DNA of 54,719 bases from an uncultured Clostridia bacterium (GCA_947630285.1 CANRHD010000015.1:1-54719), one strand, 5' to 3'; shown: positions 1 to 9,361, numbered from the stretch's first letter. The notes: generated from the letters alone by a model not told the origin. A program made the numbers and translations.

Positions 1-12
1 TATGTTTTTCAT
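1..12 (-). CDS. 5' end of a leftward gene cut by the window edge
   Basis: Only the first four codons (M-K-N-I) are present; the gene runs off the left edge. It is called because a full AAGGAGG ribosome-binding site lies on the minus strand at 19-25, six bases before the ATG at 10-12. Nothing can be said about the product. The 13-267 spacer behind it holds no other gene that I can support. Confidence 0.6.
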
Positions 13-187
13 CTTTTACCTCCTTATAAATCCCAAAAATATCACCCTCCCCTTTGCATTTATACAAAAAATATATTATGTATAATAAAAATAGGATAAT
101 TTTGGTAATTTCCGGGACTGTAAACGCAATTTTTGACCGTATGCAGAAAAAATTAAATGACCGCCGAAAAACAGGCGCAAAAACTAC

Positions 188-206
188 GCCGTACCGAAAA
201 AACGGC
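188..206 (-). terminator. Possible terminator of the hydroxyacid dehydrogenase gene
   Basis: A short GCCGT/ACGGC stem lies about 60 bases past the stop codon of the minus-strand gene. On the minus strand it is followed after a few bases by five T. The stem has only five pairs, so this is a tentative call. Confidence 0.35.
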
Positions 207-267
207 ACAGCGCATAAGTTTAAGAATTTATGAAATAATTTGTAAATTCGGCGGCGGAAAATCAAAA

Positions 268-1230
268 TTAATTATTGACAACATTTTGAGGTTTTCCGTC
301 AAAAAAGGCTTTGAAATTCTCCTGCAAAACAGTCATAAGCCGCTGACGGGTTTCAAAGCCTGCCCATGCTATGTGAGGGGTTATAAGGCAGTTTTTTGCA
401 GAGAGCAGAGGGTTGCTTTCCTCGGGCGGCTCGCTTGAGAGAACATCTGCCGCCGCACCGGCGATTTTTCCGCTGTTGAGCGCCTGCGCCAGGGCATATT
501 CGTCAACCACGGCTCCCCGTGAGGTGTTTATCACAAACGCCGAGCTTTTGCATTTTGCCAGGAACTCGGCATTTAGCATTTTTTCCGTCTGAGCGGTCAG
601 AGGACAATGCAGGGTTATAAAATCCGAACGGCGTGCAAGCTCGTCAAGGCTTACCCATTCAAAATTCTTCCTGCCCGACTGATCCGTTTCGTGACCCGAC
701 ACGGCGATTATGTTCATTTTGTACGCCTCGGCTATGTCCGCAACGGCACGGCCGATTTTGCCGAAGCCCACTATGCCTATGGTTTTACCGTAAAGCTCGA
801 TGAGCGGCTGTTTCCAATAGCAAAAGTCCGGGCATCTGCTCCAGCCGCCGCTTTTAACATCTTGCGAGTGCATCGCCACGCCGCAGCAAAACTCCGAGAT
901 GAACGCAAACACAAGCTGAGCCACGGCCATGGTGGAGTAGGAGGGGATATTTGAAACGGGAATACCCCTTTGCTTTGCATATTCGCAGTCCACAACATTG
1001 TAGCCTGTGGAAAGCAGGGCGATAAACCGTACCTTTTTCATATTCTCTATAATTTCTTTCGGGAGCGGCGTTTTATTGGTGATTACTATATCGGCATATT
1101 CGGTTCTCTGCGCAATTTTATCATAAGGCGTTCTTTCGTAAATTTCAATCTCGCCGTACTGCGAAAGCCAATCCCATGACAAATCGCCGGGGTTTGTAGT
1201 AAATGCGTCAAGTATGACCGTTTTCAGCAT
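268..1230 (-). CDS. D-2-hydroxyacid dehydrogenase (glycerate dehydrogenase-like)
   Basis: A 320-residue NAD(P)-dependent oxidoreductase of the D-isomer-specific 2-hydroxyacid dehydrogenase family, expected to interconvert a 2-oxoacid and a D-2-hydroxyacid in the cytoplasm. The Rossmann motif GFGKIG is at residues 155-160. The family's catalytic Arg (in NTSRG, R238), Glu (E267) and His (in TPHIAWA, H286) are all present. Length is normal. The ATG start is preceded by a GGAGG site on the minus strand. It stands alone and is divergent from the operon starting at 1395. The closest named relatives are glycerate dehydrogenases (HprA-like), but the substrate cannot be read from the sequence; lactate or phosphoglycerate relatives are possible. 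Confidence 0.9.
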   Translation of the reverse strand: MLKTVILDAFTTNPGDLSWDWLSQYGEIEIYERTPYDKIAQRTEYADIVITNKTPLPKEIIENMKKVRFIALLSTGYNVVDCEYAKQRGIPVSNIPSYSTMAVAQLVFAFISEFCCGVAMHSQDVKSGGWSRCPDFCYWKQPLIELYGKTIGIVGFGKIGRAVADIAEAYKMNIIAVSGHETDQSGRKNFEWVSLDELARRSDFITLHCPLTAQTEKMLNAEFLAKCKSSAFVINTSRGAVVDEYALAQALNSGKIAGAAADVLSSEPPEESNPLLSAKNCLITPHIAWAGFETRQRLMTVLQENFKAFFDGKPQNVVNN

Positions 1231-1326
1231 AAATTTTCCTCCGTAAGTTTTATTATTTTACTATTGTAGCATAAATTTAATTAAAGTAATACAAAAAAAG
1301 AAATAATATTAAAACTTCTTTAATTC

Positions 1327-1355
1327 TTGACCTAACGGTGATTATGTTATAAAAT
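1327..1355 (+). promoter_or_regulatory. Sigma-A-type promoter of the metabolic operon
   Basis: TTGACC at 1327-1332, a 17-base spacer, then TAAAAT at 1350-1355, about 40 bases before the TTG start at 1395. It faces the operon that runs to 9063. Confidence 0.6.
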
Positions 1356-1394
1356 TAAAATGATTGTTTATGCGTAAAGCAGAGGTGACTGCGT

Positions 1395-2117
1395 TTGAAA
1401 ATGAAATCCCTTACAAGAAGTAAGCTGTTAAATCTCTGCGGATTATTGCTTATTGCCGTCGGCTTTGTGCTTTTGGCATTGACCATGCTTATGCAGGTTC
1501 AGCAGTTTGCGGTCAGGTATGCCAAGTTCCTGGAAATGCTTGACAGCCTGGATAATGCAATAGCCGCAATTCCGAATAAAGGGCTTATCGTTATAGCTAT
1601 TATGCTTTTGTACCTTGCAAAGTCTTTGCTGCCTATTCCGATTTCGGCGGTCTGCGTTGTGGCAGGTATGGCGTTCCAAACGGAATTTGCGGTTACGGTG
1701 AACATTGCAGGCTTTGTTTTGCTTTGTACCATTAAATTCTTTTGGGGCAAGCATTTGGGACGGGGATTTGTGTATAAATTCCTGTGCCGCTATGACAATG
1801 TGCGGAAAATACTTGAATCCGACACCGCCTCAAAGGACGGCCTGCTTGTGGGGCTAAGGCTTGTGCCGAGCTTCCCGATAAACACGGTAAGCCAGCTCTA
1901 CGGGGCGATGGGGTACGGGTATTATAAATATATATTTTTGTCGATACTCGGCTTTTTGCCGAAGATTATTTCATACAGTATGGTAGGCCGCCATGTCTTT
2001 GACCCGTTCTCATACGCCTTTATGGTGCCGCTTGTTATAATCTTTGTGCTTTCGGGTATAGCGATGATAGGCATAAATTTATTTGTGGATTTTGCTAACG
2101 GCAAGGGTAAAATTTAG
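1395..2117 (+). CDS. TVP38/TMEM64 (VTT domain) membrane protein
   Basis: A 240-residue polytopic membrane protein of the VTT (DedA/TVP38/TMEM64) superfamily. The family signature region is recognisable around residues 150-200, with a conserved VGLRLVPSFPINTVSQLYGA block followed by a glycine-rich turn and another membrane helix. Members are proposed to act in lipid scrambling or transport in the cytoplasmic membrane; the role here is unknown. The TTG start is chosen because AGAGGTGA lies six bases upstream; an ATG two codons later would be too far from this site. It is the first gene of a tight operon and galactokinase follows after 29 bases. Confidence 0.8.
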   Translation: MKMKSLTRSKLLNLCGLLLIAVGFVLLALTMLMQVQQFAVRYAKFLEMLDSLDNAIAAIPNKGLIVIAIMLLYLAKSLLPIPISAVCVVAGMAFQTEFAVTVNIAGFVLLCTIKFFWGKHLGRGFVYKFLCRYDNVRKILESDTASKDGLLVGLRLVPSFPINTVSQLYGAMGYGYYKYIFLSILGFLPKIISYSMVGRHVFDPFSYAFMVPLVIIFVLSGIAMIGINLFVDFANGKGKI

Positions 2118-2146
2118 CGATTATCAGCTTCAGGGAGGTTAATTTT

Positions 2147-3427
2147 ATGTGCACAACAGCGCAGCTTAGAGAGGATTTGAAAAACGGCAGGCTCGATGAA
2201 AGACTTAAAAGGGTATATGTTACACAGTCCGAGGTAAAATTGCAATATGACAGGTTTTGCTCGCTTGCGGACGATTTTGACGAGCTGTTTTCGGCCGATA
2301 AAGAGGTCAGGCTGTTTTCTGCGCCCGGCAGAACCGAGGTCGGCGGAAACCATACCGATCACAATCACGGCAGGGTGCTTGCCGCCGGTATAAACCTTGA
2401 CGCCATTGCGCTTGCCTGCAAAAATGACGAAAACATAATCCGTATCAAGTCAAAGGGCTACGCTATGGATATTGTTGAAATATCGGATTTGAGTGTTCAC
2501 AGCGAGGAGGAGGGCCATTCTCCGGCGCTTGTCAGGGGCGTTGTAAAGGGCTTTAAGAACTATGGCTACAGCGTAGGCGGCTTTGACGCAGTAACGGCTT
2601 CGAGGGTGCTTTCGGGTTCGGGGCTTTCTTCCTCTGCGGCATACGAGGTGCTTGTGGGCACAATGTTAAACTACCTGTATAACGACGGCAAGGTAGACGC
2701 CGTTACCATAGCGAAAATAGCGCAGTATGCGGAAAATGAATTTTTCGGCAAGCCCTGCGGCCTTATGGACCAGATGGCGAGCTCCGTGGGCGGCTTTATA
2801 ACCATTGATTTTAACGACCCGAAGCGACCCGAAATAGAAAAGGTTGAATTTGACTTTGCCTCGTGCGGACATTCGCTGTGCATAGTGGATACCAAGGGGA
2901 GCCATTCAAACCTCACCGACGAATATGCGGCGATACGCCTTGAAATGGAGAGCGTTGCCCATTATTTCGGCAAAAGCGTTTTAAGAGAGGTTGACGAAAA
3001 AGAGTTTAAGGAGAATATTCCGGCTCTGCGCAGTCAACTGGGCGACCGTGCGGTACTGCGTGCGATACACTTTTTCAGCGACAATTCAAGAGTTCTAAAG
3101 GAGGTTGAAGCCCTCAGGAACAACGACTTTGAAAAATTCAAGTCCTATGTTATCGAGAGCGGAGACTCTTCGTACAAATACAATCAGAATGTTTTTGCGC
3201 CGAAGCAGGCGGATATTCAGCCTGTTTCCGTTGCGCTTGCACTTTCCGAGGAGATTTTGAAGGGCGCAGGCGCATGGAGGGTTCACGGCGGCGGCTTTGC
3301 AGGCACTATCCAGGCGTTTGTACCCGACAGTCTGCTGGACGAGTACAAGACCGCCATGGAAGCGGTTTTCGGCGAAAATTCCTGCTATGTGCTTGCAATA
3401 AGACCCGTTGGCGGAGTTGAAATTTAA
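2147..3427 (+). CDS. galK: Galactokinase
   Basis: A 426-residue GHMP-superfamily sugar kinase that phosphorylates galactose with ATP to galactose-1-phosphate (Leloir pathway, cytoplasm). The galactokinase signature GRTEVGGNHTDHNHG is at about residues 61-75. The GHMP ATP-binding motif GSGLSSSAA is at about 157-165, and the C-terminal glycine-rich motif (RVHGGGFAGT) is present. An N-terminal extension of about 50 residues precedes the signature and makes the protein a little longer than E. coli GalK (about 380). A GGGAGG site precedes the ATG. GalE is encoded at 53317 and a phosphohexomutase at 7537; GalT is not in the window. An N-acetylgalactosamine or other sugar kinase is a less likely alternative. 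Confidence 0.9.
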   Translation: MCTTAQLREDLKNGRLDERLKRVYVTQSEVKLQYDRFCSLADDFDELFSADKEVRLFSAPGRTEVGGNHTDHNHGRVLAAGINLDAIALACKNDENIIRIKSKGYAMDIVEISDLSVHSEEEGHSPALVRGVVKGFKNYGYSVGGFDAVTASRVLSGSGLSSSAAYEVLVGTMLNYLYNDGKVDAVTIAKIAQYAENEFFGKPCGLMDQMASSVGGFITIDFNDPKRPEIEKVEFDFASCGHSLCIVDTKGSHSNLTDEYAAIRLEMESVAHYFGKSVLREVDEKEFKENIPALRSQLGDRAVLRAIHFFSDNSRVLKEVEALRNNDFEKFKSYVIESGDSSYKYNQNVFAPKQADIQPVSVALALSEEILKGAGAWRVHGGGFAGTIQAFVPDSLLDEYKTAMEAVFGENSCYVLAIRPVGGVEI

Positions 3428-3441
3428 CTTGAGGTAATACT

Positions 3442-4464
3442 ATGGATATTTTAGAGGTTATTGAGGAGCTTACAGCTTGTTCGGGAACTCCGGGTGCGGA
3501 GAATGACGCCGTAAAAACTGCGGAAAAATTTTTGAGCGCATACGGAAAAACCCACACAGACAGCCTCGGCAATCTGATTTGCGAAACGGCCGGAGAGCGA
3601 AGCGGAATTTTGCTTGACGCCCATATCGACAGGGTCGGGCTGATAGTAACCTCCATAACGCCGGAGGGGTTCCTGCATGTTGCCAAGTGCGGCGGAATTG
3701 ACGGCAGAACCCTTTTGGCACAGCAGGTGACGGTTCACGGCAGGAAAAAAATAAAGGGTGTTACGGTCAGCGTTCCTCCGCATCTTCAGCGCAGGGGCGC
3801 AGAGAGAACGGCGCCTGAAATTGACGATATACTTGTAGATACGGGAATGGATTACGAAAGCGCATCAAAGGCGGTTTCGCCCGGCGACAGGATAACGGTT
3901 GACGCAGAGCTTCTGCACCTTGCAGGCGGTAAAATTGCCTGCGCCGCTCTGGACGACCGCTGCGGTATGGCGGCAATTCTGTACGCCCTGGACTCGCTTA
4001 AAGGCAGGGGATATGACAGAAAAATCACCGTGGCGTTTTCCACCCGTGAGGAGGTCGGCGGAAGCGGAGCAAGGGTTGCTTCGTACAATGCGGACGCAGA
4101 GGAATGTATAGCGGTCGATGTAAGCTTTGCAAAGACCCCCGATTCCCGTCCCGAGGACTGCGGAGTACTCGGGGGTGGGCCTATGATAGGCTATGCGCCG
4201 TCGCTTGACAGGGAAATTTCGGAAAAATTAAAATCTCTCGCCGGCGAAAAAAGAATACCTTATCAGCTTGAAATTATGGGCGGCAGAACGGGGACTAATA
4301 CGGACGGCATCGGCATTTCGGGCAGGGGCTACAGGTGCGGATTAATTTCCGTTCCGCTTCGATATATGCACACGGGCGTTGAGGTTATTTCTCTGAACGA
4401 TGTCGAAAATACCGGCCGCCTTTTGGCGGAATACATTATAAACGGGGGTGTTCTCAATGCATAA
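3442..4464 (+). CDS. M42 family metallopeptidase (first copy)
   Basis: A 340-residue di-zinc aminopeptidase of family M42 (glutamyl aminopeptidase/deblocking aminopeptidase type, often annotated as endoglucanase M). Expected metal ligands and catalytic residues are visible: H and D in DAHIDRVG, D in ALDDRCG, the E pair in TREEVGG, D in AVDVSF and H in RYMHTG. These enzymes form cytoplasmic dodecamers that trim oligopeptides. It ends eight bases inside the next gene, a second M42 member, so the two are translationally coupled and may form a hetero-oligomer or cover different peptides (inference). Sequence identity between the two copies looks moderate, so this is an old duplication. Confidence 0.88.
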   Translation: MDILEVIEELTACSGTPGAENDAVKTAEKFLSAYGKTHTDSLGNLICETAGERSGILLDAHIDRVGLIVTSITPEGFLHVAKCGGIDGRTLLAQQVTVHGRKKIKGVTVSVPPHLQRRGAERTAPEIDDILVDTGMDYESASKAVSPGDRITVDAELLHLAGGKIACAALDDRCGMAAILYALDSLKGRGYDRKITVAFSTREEVGGSGARVASYNADAEECIAVDVSFAKTPDSRPEDCGVLGGGPMIGYAPSLDREISEKLKSLAGEKRIPYQLEIMGGRTGTNTDGIGISGRGYRCGLISVPLRYMHTGVEVISLNDVENTGRLLAEYIINGGVLNA

Positions 4465-5467
4465 AGAGTTATGCCTTTTAAACGGAACCTCGGGCAGAGA
4501 AAACGAGGTCAGGGATTATATTATCCGCCGTTTGCCGAGCGACTGTCTTTACAGCGTTGACAGCCTCGGAAATGTTATCGCCGAAAAAAAAGGGAGCAGA
4601 CGGCCCAAAAATAAAATTATGCTCTCCGCCCATATGGACGAGGTCGGTTTTATAATAACTTATATTACGGACGAGGGTTTTTTGAAATTTGCGCCCGTCG
4701 GCGGAATTGACGAGAGAGTGGTTTTCGGCAGGAGCGTAACTGTCGGCGAACGAAAGGTAAGCGGCGTTATAGCCTCCAAGGCGGTGCATCACCTTACGGC
4801 GGAAGAAATGAACAGGGCGCCGGGCTTTGACGAGATGTATATAGATATAGGCGCAGACGGCAAAAAACAGGCGGAGCATTATGTCAGCGTCGGCGACAGC
4901 GCTTATTTTAATTCACAGTACATCGAATACGGCGAGGGCTTCGTTAAGGCAAAGGCCCTTGACGACAGAATGGGCTGTGATATACTGCTTGATATTTTAA
5001 GCTCATACTCCGAGTATGATTACACGGCCTGCTTCGTCACGCAGGAGGAAATCGGCACAAGGGGCGCAACGGTTGCCGCATATAATGTTGAGCCGGATTA
5101 CGCCGTTGTAATCGAGGGCACGACGGCAAACGATATTTCAGGCACGCCGGACGGCAAAAAGGTGTGCAGTCTCGGCGGCGGTGCGGTCATTTCCTATATG
5201 GACGCAGGCACGGTTTACGATTTTGAGCTTTACAAAAGGGCGGTAAAAACCGCAGAGGACAGCGGCATTAAATGGCAGACTAAAACTGCGGTTGCCGGCG
5301 GTAACGATGCGGCGGCTATTCACAAATCCCGTTCGGGCGTTAAAACCGTTGCCGTTTCCGTCCCTACAAGATATATTCATTCGCCGTCATGCGTTGCGAA
5401 GCTTGAGGATATTCAAAGCGTGAAACAGCTTGCCGTTAAACTCATAGAGGAGCTTGCAGATGATTAA
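4457..5467 (+). CDS. M42 family metallopeptidase (second copy)
   Basis: A 336-residue M42 aminopeptidase with all core motifs: SAHMDEVG, KALDDRMG, TQEEIGTRGA, the acidic EGT/D segment and RYIHSP near the C-terminus. The start is taken at the ATG at 4457, six bases after a GGGGGTG site. A GTG nine bases upstream lies inside that site and is unlikely to be used. The gene overlaps the first M42 gene by eight bases and the GNAT gene behind it also overlaps, so the three are one translation unit. Cytoplasmic peptide turnover is the likely role; substrate preference cannot be read. Confidence 0.88.
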   Translation: MHKELCLLNGTSGRENEVRDYIIRRLPSDCLYSVDSLGNVIAEKKGSRRPKNKIMLSAHMDEVGFIITYITDEGFLKFAPVGGIDERVVFGRSVTVGERKVSGVIASKAVHHLTAEEMNRAPGFDEMYIDIGADGKKQAEHYVSVGDSAYFNSQYIEYGEGFVKAKALDDRMGCDILLDILSSYSEYDYTACFVTQEEIGTRGATVAAYNVEPDYAVVIEGTTANDISGTPDGKKVCSLGGGAVISYMDAGTVYDFELYKRAVKTAEDSGIKWQTKTAVAGGNDAAAIHKSRSGVKTVAVSVPTRYIHSPSCVAKLEDIQSVKQLAVKLIEELADD

Positions 5468-6269
5468 GCTCATTGAAAACCTTGACGGCAAAACAGCGCT
5501 CAGGCTTGCGGACTTTTTCGGCGAAAGCGTCGAAGGTATGTTCGTGCTTATGTCGATGCTCGATTATACGAGCGTTGACGGCGCATGGGTGCAGACCGAG
5601 GACGGCGAGGTAACCGCTCTGGCGGTTCAAAAGGAAATGAGCAAGGTTTTTCTCACGGCAAAGGAAAGCGCCGATTTCTATGAGCTGGGCGATTTCGTTT
5701 CAAGGCTCGGCGCAATGGTAATCCACTGCGAAAGCTCTGTAGCCGCAAAAATATCTATGACCTCGTTTTCAAAAATCAGCCTTATGGTTTTGAACAGGGA
5801 TATTAATTTGGGCAGAAATTCCGTCGAAATAAACGACGGTCTGCGCCCCGTGTTTGACCTGCTTACAAAATCAAGGCAGGATATAGTCAGGGGCGTAAAT
5901 CCGGTTAAGCAACGGGACTTTAAAAAAATTTCCGAACAGGCATATAAGCAATGGCTGTCGGTTACGGCAAGGGGCATTTTTAACGGCTTTACCGTTGTCA
6001 GGGCGGTCAGGGCAGGGGAAAACTCTATACTGTCTGCCGCCGTTGCGGACAGGCTCGGCAGTATCATCTATATAAGAGATGTGGCGACCGACAGGAGCTT
6101 CCGTAAAATGGGATATGCGACGGACTGCATTTCCGGTATATGCAGGGATTTTAAAAAAGACGGAGATACGGTTTTTCTCGCCTGCAACGACCTTGCGGCG
6201 GAAAATTTTTATAAAAAAATAGGCTTTGAAAGAAAAGCGTATATGGATTTGGGATTAATTGAGCTATGA
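5460..6269 (+). CDS. GNAT family N-acetyltransferase
   Basis: A 269-residue protein whose C-terminal ~90 residues form a GNAT acetyl-CoA-dependent acetyltransferase fold. An RDVATDRSFRKMGYAT segment matches the acetyl-CoA-binding motif A, and an NDLAAENFYKKIGF segment is typical of motif B. The first ~170 residues are not recognised and may be a degenerate first GNAT domain. The ATG at 5460 follows AGAGGAG by seven bases; an upstream TTG is poorly placed. The start overlaps the end of the M42 gene, and the stop overlaps the next start (ATGA). The acceptor substrate is unknown. Confidence 0.75.
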   Translation: MIKLIENLDGKTALRLADFFGESVEGMFVLMSMLDYTSVDGAWVQTEDGEVTALAVQKEMSKVFLTAKESADFYELGDFVSRLGAMVIHCESSVAAKISMTSFSKISLMVLNRDINLGRNSVEINDGLRPVFDLLTKSRQDIVRGVNPVKQRDFKKISEQAYKQWLSVTARGIFNGFTVVRAVRAGENSILSAAVADRLGSIIYIRDVATDRSFRKMGYATDCISGICRDFKKDGDTVFLACNDLAAENFYKKIGFERKAYMDLGLIEL

Positions 6270-7540
6270 GTACATATTTTAATTTTAGCGAAACAGTAAA
6301 AGATGCGAGCGAAGCGGCTCTTAAAAGGGCCGAAAAGCAGTTTGAAAAAATAGAAAAAATCGCCGAGCACAATCAGCAGAAGGTCTTGTCGGCGTTTATC
6401 GGGAACAGGGTTGACGAAACGGACTTCAACACGACCACAGGCTACGGCTACTCCGACAGAGGCAGGGAAAAGCTTGATGCGCTTGTTGCGGATATATTCT
6501 CCGCCGACAGCGCAATAATAAGAGCCGGCGCTCTCGCCTGCGGAACGCATACGCTTGCGGTGTGTCTGTACGGCATACTAAGGCCGGGCGACACCTTGCT
6601 TTGCGTAACCGGCACTCCCTACGATACCATACACTCGGTAATCGGCCTCGGCGGAAAAGGTAAGGGGCAGGGCTCTCTTGCCGACTTCGGCATAAAATAC
6701 AGGCAGGTGGATTTAACCGACGGCGACAGGCTCGACTATGCCAAAATTGAGGCGGAGGCTTCGGACAAAAGCGTAAGAATGGTCTATATTCAGCGCTCCA
6801 GGGGCTATGAGCTCAGACACAGCATAAGCATTGCGGAAATAGAAAAGGTTTGCGAGGCGGTACACGGCGCAAACCCGAATGCGGTTGTTATGGTAGACAA
6901 CTGCTACGGCGAGTTTACCGAGGAAAAGGAGCCCACCGATGTCGGGGCGGATATAGTCGCAGGCTCGCTCATTAAGAATATGGGCGGAGGAATAGCTCCC
7001 GGCGGCGGTTATATTGCCGGTAAAAAGGAGCTTGTCGAGCTTTGCTCGTACAGACTGACAACTCCCGGGCTCGGCTCTGAGCTCGGCGCAACGCTCGGCT
7101 TTAACAGAAGTCTTTTTATGGGCGTCTTTAACGCTCCGGGCGTTACAGGTCAGGCTCTTAAAACAGCGGTTTTTGCCGCGGCGCTTTTTGAGCGGCTCGG
7201 CTTTAAGGTCACCCCTGCAAGCGATGAGACAAGGCACGATATTATTCAGGCAATATGCCTTGAAAATTCCGAGAGGCTCATAGCGTTCTGTCAGGGTATG
7301 CAAAAGGGTGCGCCCGTGGATTCGTATGTGGCTCCCGAACCATGGGATATGCCCGGATATGACAGCAAGGTTATTATGTCGGCAGGGGCGTTTACTTCCG
7401 GCTCCTCCATAGAGCTTTCGGCGGACGCACCGCTTCGTGAGCCGTATGCGGTATGGATGCAGGGCGGCCTTAACTTCTTTTCGTCAAAAATCGGCGTAAT
7501 GCTTGCGGCAGATGAAATTGTCAGGAGGAATTTGCTTTGA
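6266..7540 (+). CDS. Methionine gamma-lyase family protein (aluminium-resistance/YnbB-like)
   Basis: A 424-residue PLP-dependent enzyme of the Cys/Met-metabolism fold, in the group often annotated as 'cystathionine beta-lyase family protein involved in aluminium resistance' (B. subtilis YnbB). The PLP lysine is most likely in the SLIKNMGGG segment near residue 237. The preceding MVDNCYGEF segment supplies the PLP-binding aspartate, and a glycine-rich GGGYIAG follows. Length matches the family. The true reaction of YnbB-like proteins is not settled. The start codon overlaps the GNAT stop and the stop codon overlaps the phosphohexomutase start, showing strict coupling. Confidence 0.85.
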   Translation: MSTYFNFSETVKDASEAALKRAEKQFEKIEKIAEHNQQKVLSAFIGNRVDETDFNTTTGYGYSDRGREKLDALVADIFSADSAIIRAGALACGTHTLAVCLYGILRPGDTLLCVTGTPYDTIHSVIGLGGKGKGQGSLADFGIKYRQVDLTDGDRLDYAKIEAEASDKSVRMVYIQRSRGYELRHSISIAEIEKVCEAVHGANPNAVVMVDNCYGEFTEEKEPTDVGADIVAGSLIKNMGGGIAPGGGYIAGKKELVELCSYRLTTPGLGSELGATLGFNRSLFMGVFNAPGVTGQALKTAVFAAALFERLGFKVTPASDETRHDIIQAICLENSERLIAFCQGMQKGAPVDSYVAPEPWDMPGYDSKVIMSAGAFTSGSSIELSADAPLREPYAVWMQGGLNFFSSKIGVMLAADEIVRRNLL

Positions 7541-9063
7541 AGCTTCTGAATTTAAAAAGCGGCACCGATGTCAGGGGCGTTGCGTCGAGCCGTAACGGTG
7601 AACGGGAAATCGAATTGACAGACGAAGCCGTTATGAGAATAACCGCCTCCTTTGTTATGTTTATGTGCGCAAAAACGGGTAAGGATAAAGACGAGCTTTC
7701 GGTTGCCGTCGGTCACGATTCAAGAGTGTCGGCGCAGAGAATAAAGAAAGCCGTTATTGATATACTGCTGTCCATGGGGGTGAGCGTAAAGGACTGCTCG
7801 CTCTGCTCCACTCCGGCAATGTTTATGACTACAAAGCTTGCAGGCTGTGATGCGGCGGTTCAGATAACGGCAAGCCACCACCCGTGGGACAGAAACGGTC
7901 TTAAATTTTTTACCGGCGACGGCGGACTTTCCGGCGATGAAATAACAAAAATACTTGAGGTTGCCGAAAAATACGAGGCCGTGGCGTACGATACTTCGAG
8001 AACCGCCGCAGAAATCGACTTTATGTCCGTCTACTGCGAGTATCTCAAAAATCTTATAAAAAAGGGCGTCAATTCCTACACGAATTACGAAAAGCCGCTT
8101 GAGGGCTTAAAGATAGCGGTGGACGCAGGCAACGGCGTCGGCGGATTTTTCGCAAAGGGCGTGCTTGAACCGCTTGGCGCAGATGTAAGCGCAAGCAGAT
8201 ACCTGGAGCCCGACGGAATGTTCCCCAATCACATACCAAACCCCGAAAACGAAGAGGCAATGAAATCCATATGCGAGGCTACGGTAAATTCGGGAGCAGA
8301 TCTCGGCGTAATTTTTGATACCGATGTTGACAGGGCGGCCTGTGTTAGCGCAGACGGAAAGGAAATCAACCGAAACAGACTTGTCGCCCTTGCGGCAAGC
8401 ATTGCGCTTGAAAATAACGAGGGCGGCACAATAGTTACCGATTCCGTCACCTCGGCAGGGCTTACGGAATTTATCAACGAAAAGCTCGGCGGAGTTCACA
8501 GGCGTTTTAAAAGGGGCTATAAAAATGTTATAGACGAGAGCATAAGGCTCTGCAAAGAGGGCGTTAATTCTCCGCTTGCGATAGAGACTTCGGGACACGC
8601 CGCATTCAGAGAAAACTATTTCCTTGACGACGGCGCATATCTTATTACAAAAATAATTATCAAAATGGCGGATCTGCGTGCGCAGGGAAAAACCCTTGAC
8701 AGCGTGATAAAGGATTTAAGGGAGCCTGCCGAGCAGACGGAACTGCGCTTTAAAATCAGGGAGGAAAACTTTAGGGAATACGGCGAAAAGGTAATAAAGC
8801 ACCTTGAGGGAGTGGCAAAGCTCAAGCCCGAATGGGAGCTTGCCGGGGACTCGTGCGAGGGCGTAAAGGTTTTGTTTAACGCCCCCGATAAAAACGGCTT
8901 TTTCCTTTTAAGGCTCAGCGTTCACGACCCCGTGATGCCTATGAATATCGAAAGCGCAGTGAGCGGCGGCGTGATGAAAATCGCCTTTGAGGCGTATGAG
9001 GAGCTTAAAATTTTCGGCGCTCTTGATATGGAGGCTTTTCACAGCTTAAAGAATTTTGAATAA
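7537..9063 (+). CDS. Phosphomannomutase/phosphoglucomutase
   Basis: A 508-residue alpha-D-phosphohexomutase that moves phosphate between C6 and C1 of a hexose. The catalytic phosphoserine loop TASHHP is at about residues 110-115. The magnesium loop DTDVDR is at about 262-267, the sugar-binding loop ETSGH lies near residue 349, and a C-terminal phosphate-binding region is present. The TTG start follows AGGAGG by eight bases and overlaps the upstream TGA (TTGA). Linked to galactokinase in the operon, it could feed glucose-1-phosphate or mannose-1-phosphate into nucleotide-sugar synthesis. Specificity between mannose, glucose and glucosamine forms cannot be read from these motifs. Last gene of the operon. 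Confidence 0.88.
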   Translation: MKLLNLKSGTDVRGVASSRNGEREIELTDEAVMRITASFVMFMCAKTGKDKDELSVAVGHDSRVSAQRIKKAVIDILLSMGVSVKDCSLCSTPAMFMTTKLAGCDAAVQITASHHPWDRNGLKFFTGDGGLSGDEITKILEVAEKYEAVAYDTSRTAAEIDFMSVYCEYLKNLIKKGVNSYTNYEKPLEGLKIAVDAGNGVGGFFAKGVLEPLGADVSASRYLEPDGMFPNHIPNPENEEAMKSICEATVNSGADLGVIFDTDVDRAACVSADGKEINRNRLVALAASIALENNEGGTIVTDSVTSAGLTEFINEKLGGVHRRFKRGYKNVIDESIRLCKEGVNSPLAIETSGHAAFRENYFLDDGAYLITKIIIKMADLRAQGKTLDSVIKDLREPAEQTELRFKIREENFREYGEKVIKHLEGVAKLKPEWELAGDSCEGVKVLFNAPDKNGFFLLRLSVHDPVMPMNIESAVSGGVMKIAFEAYEELKIFGALDMEAFHSLKNFE

Positions 9064-9067
9064 GCTA

Positions 9068-9095
9068 TTGACAAAGCCGAATATTTATTTAAAAT
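9068..9095 (+). promoter_or_regulatory. Promoter of the acyl carrier protein/proS unit
   Basis: Perfect TTGACA at 9068-9073 just after the mutase stop codon, a 16-base spacer, then TAAAAT at 9090-9095, 41 bases before the ATG at 9137. Confidence 0.65.
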
Positions 9096-9136
9096 GTAAT
9101 GTAATCAATAAATTAAATTCATATAAGGAGTTTATT

Positions 9137-9361
9137 ATGATTTTTGAAAAAGTCAGAGACATTATTTGCGAACAGTTTGAAATCGACGCCGACAGCATTA
9201 CGCCCGAAACGGTGATAAGGGAGGACCTTGACGCAGACAGCCTTGATTTGATTGACCTTGTTATGACATTTGAGGACGAGTTTAAAATCGAGGTTCCCGA
9301 CGAGGCAATTTCGGAAATCAAAACTGTGGCGGATATAGTTAAATATATTGAGGAAAACTAA
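9137..9361 (+). CDS. Acyl carrier protein
   Basis: A 74-residue acidic acyl carrier protein. The 4'-phosphopantetheine attachment serine sits in the DADSLDLIDL motif near residue 36; the four-helix carrier length is normal. The ATG at 9137 has AAGGAG six bases upstream; an in-frame start 81 bases earlier lies before the promoter and is rejected. It has its own promoter and is followed after 32 bases by prolyl-tRNA synthetase, not by fatty acid synthesis genes. It may therefore be an accessory carrier rather than the housekeeping AcpP (inference). Confidence 0.9.
   Translation: MIFEKVRDIICEQFEIDADSITPETVIREDLDADSLDLIDLVMTFEDEFKIEVPDEAISEIKTVADIVKYIEEN

Noticed and set aside
157-438. 93-codon plus-strand ORF at the left edge
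   Set aside because: It overlaps the hydroxyacid dehydrogenase on the other strand, lacks a ribosome site and reads as low-complexity basic sequence.
9056-9136. Longer N-terminus for the acyl carrier protein
   Set aside because: The extra codons contain the promoter and lie before the AAGGAG site; the family starts at the chosen ATG.
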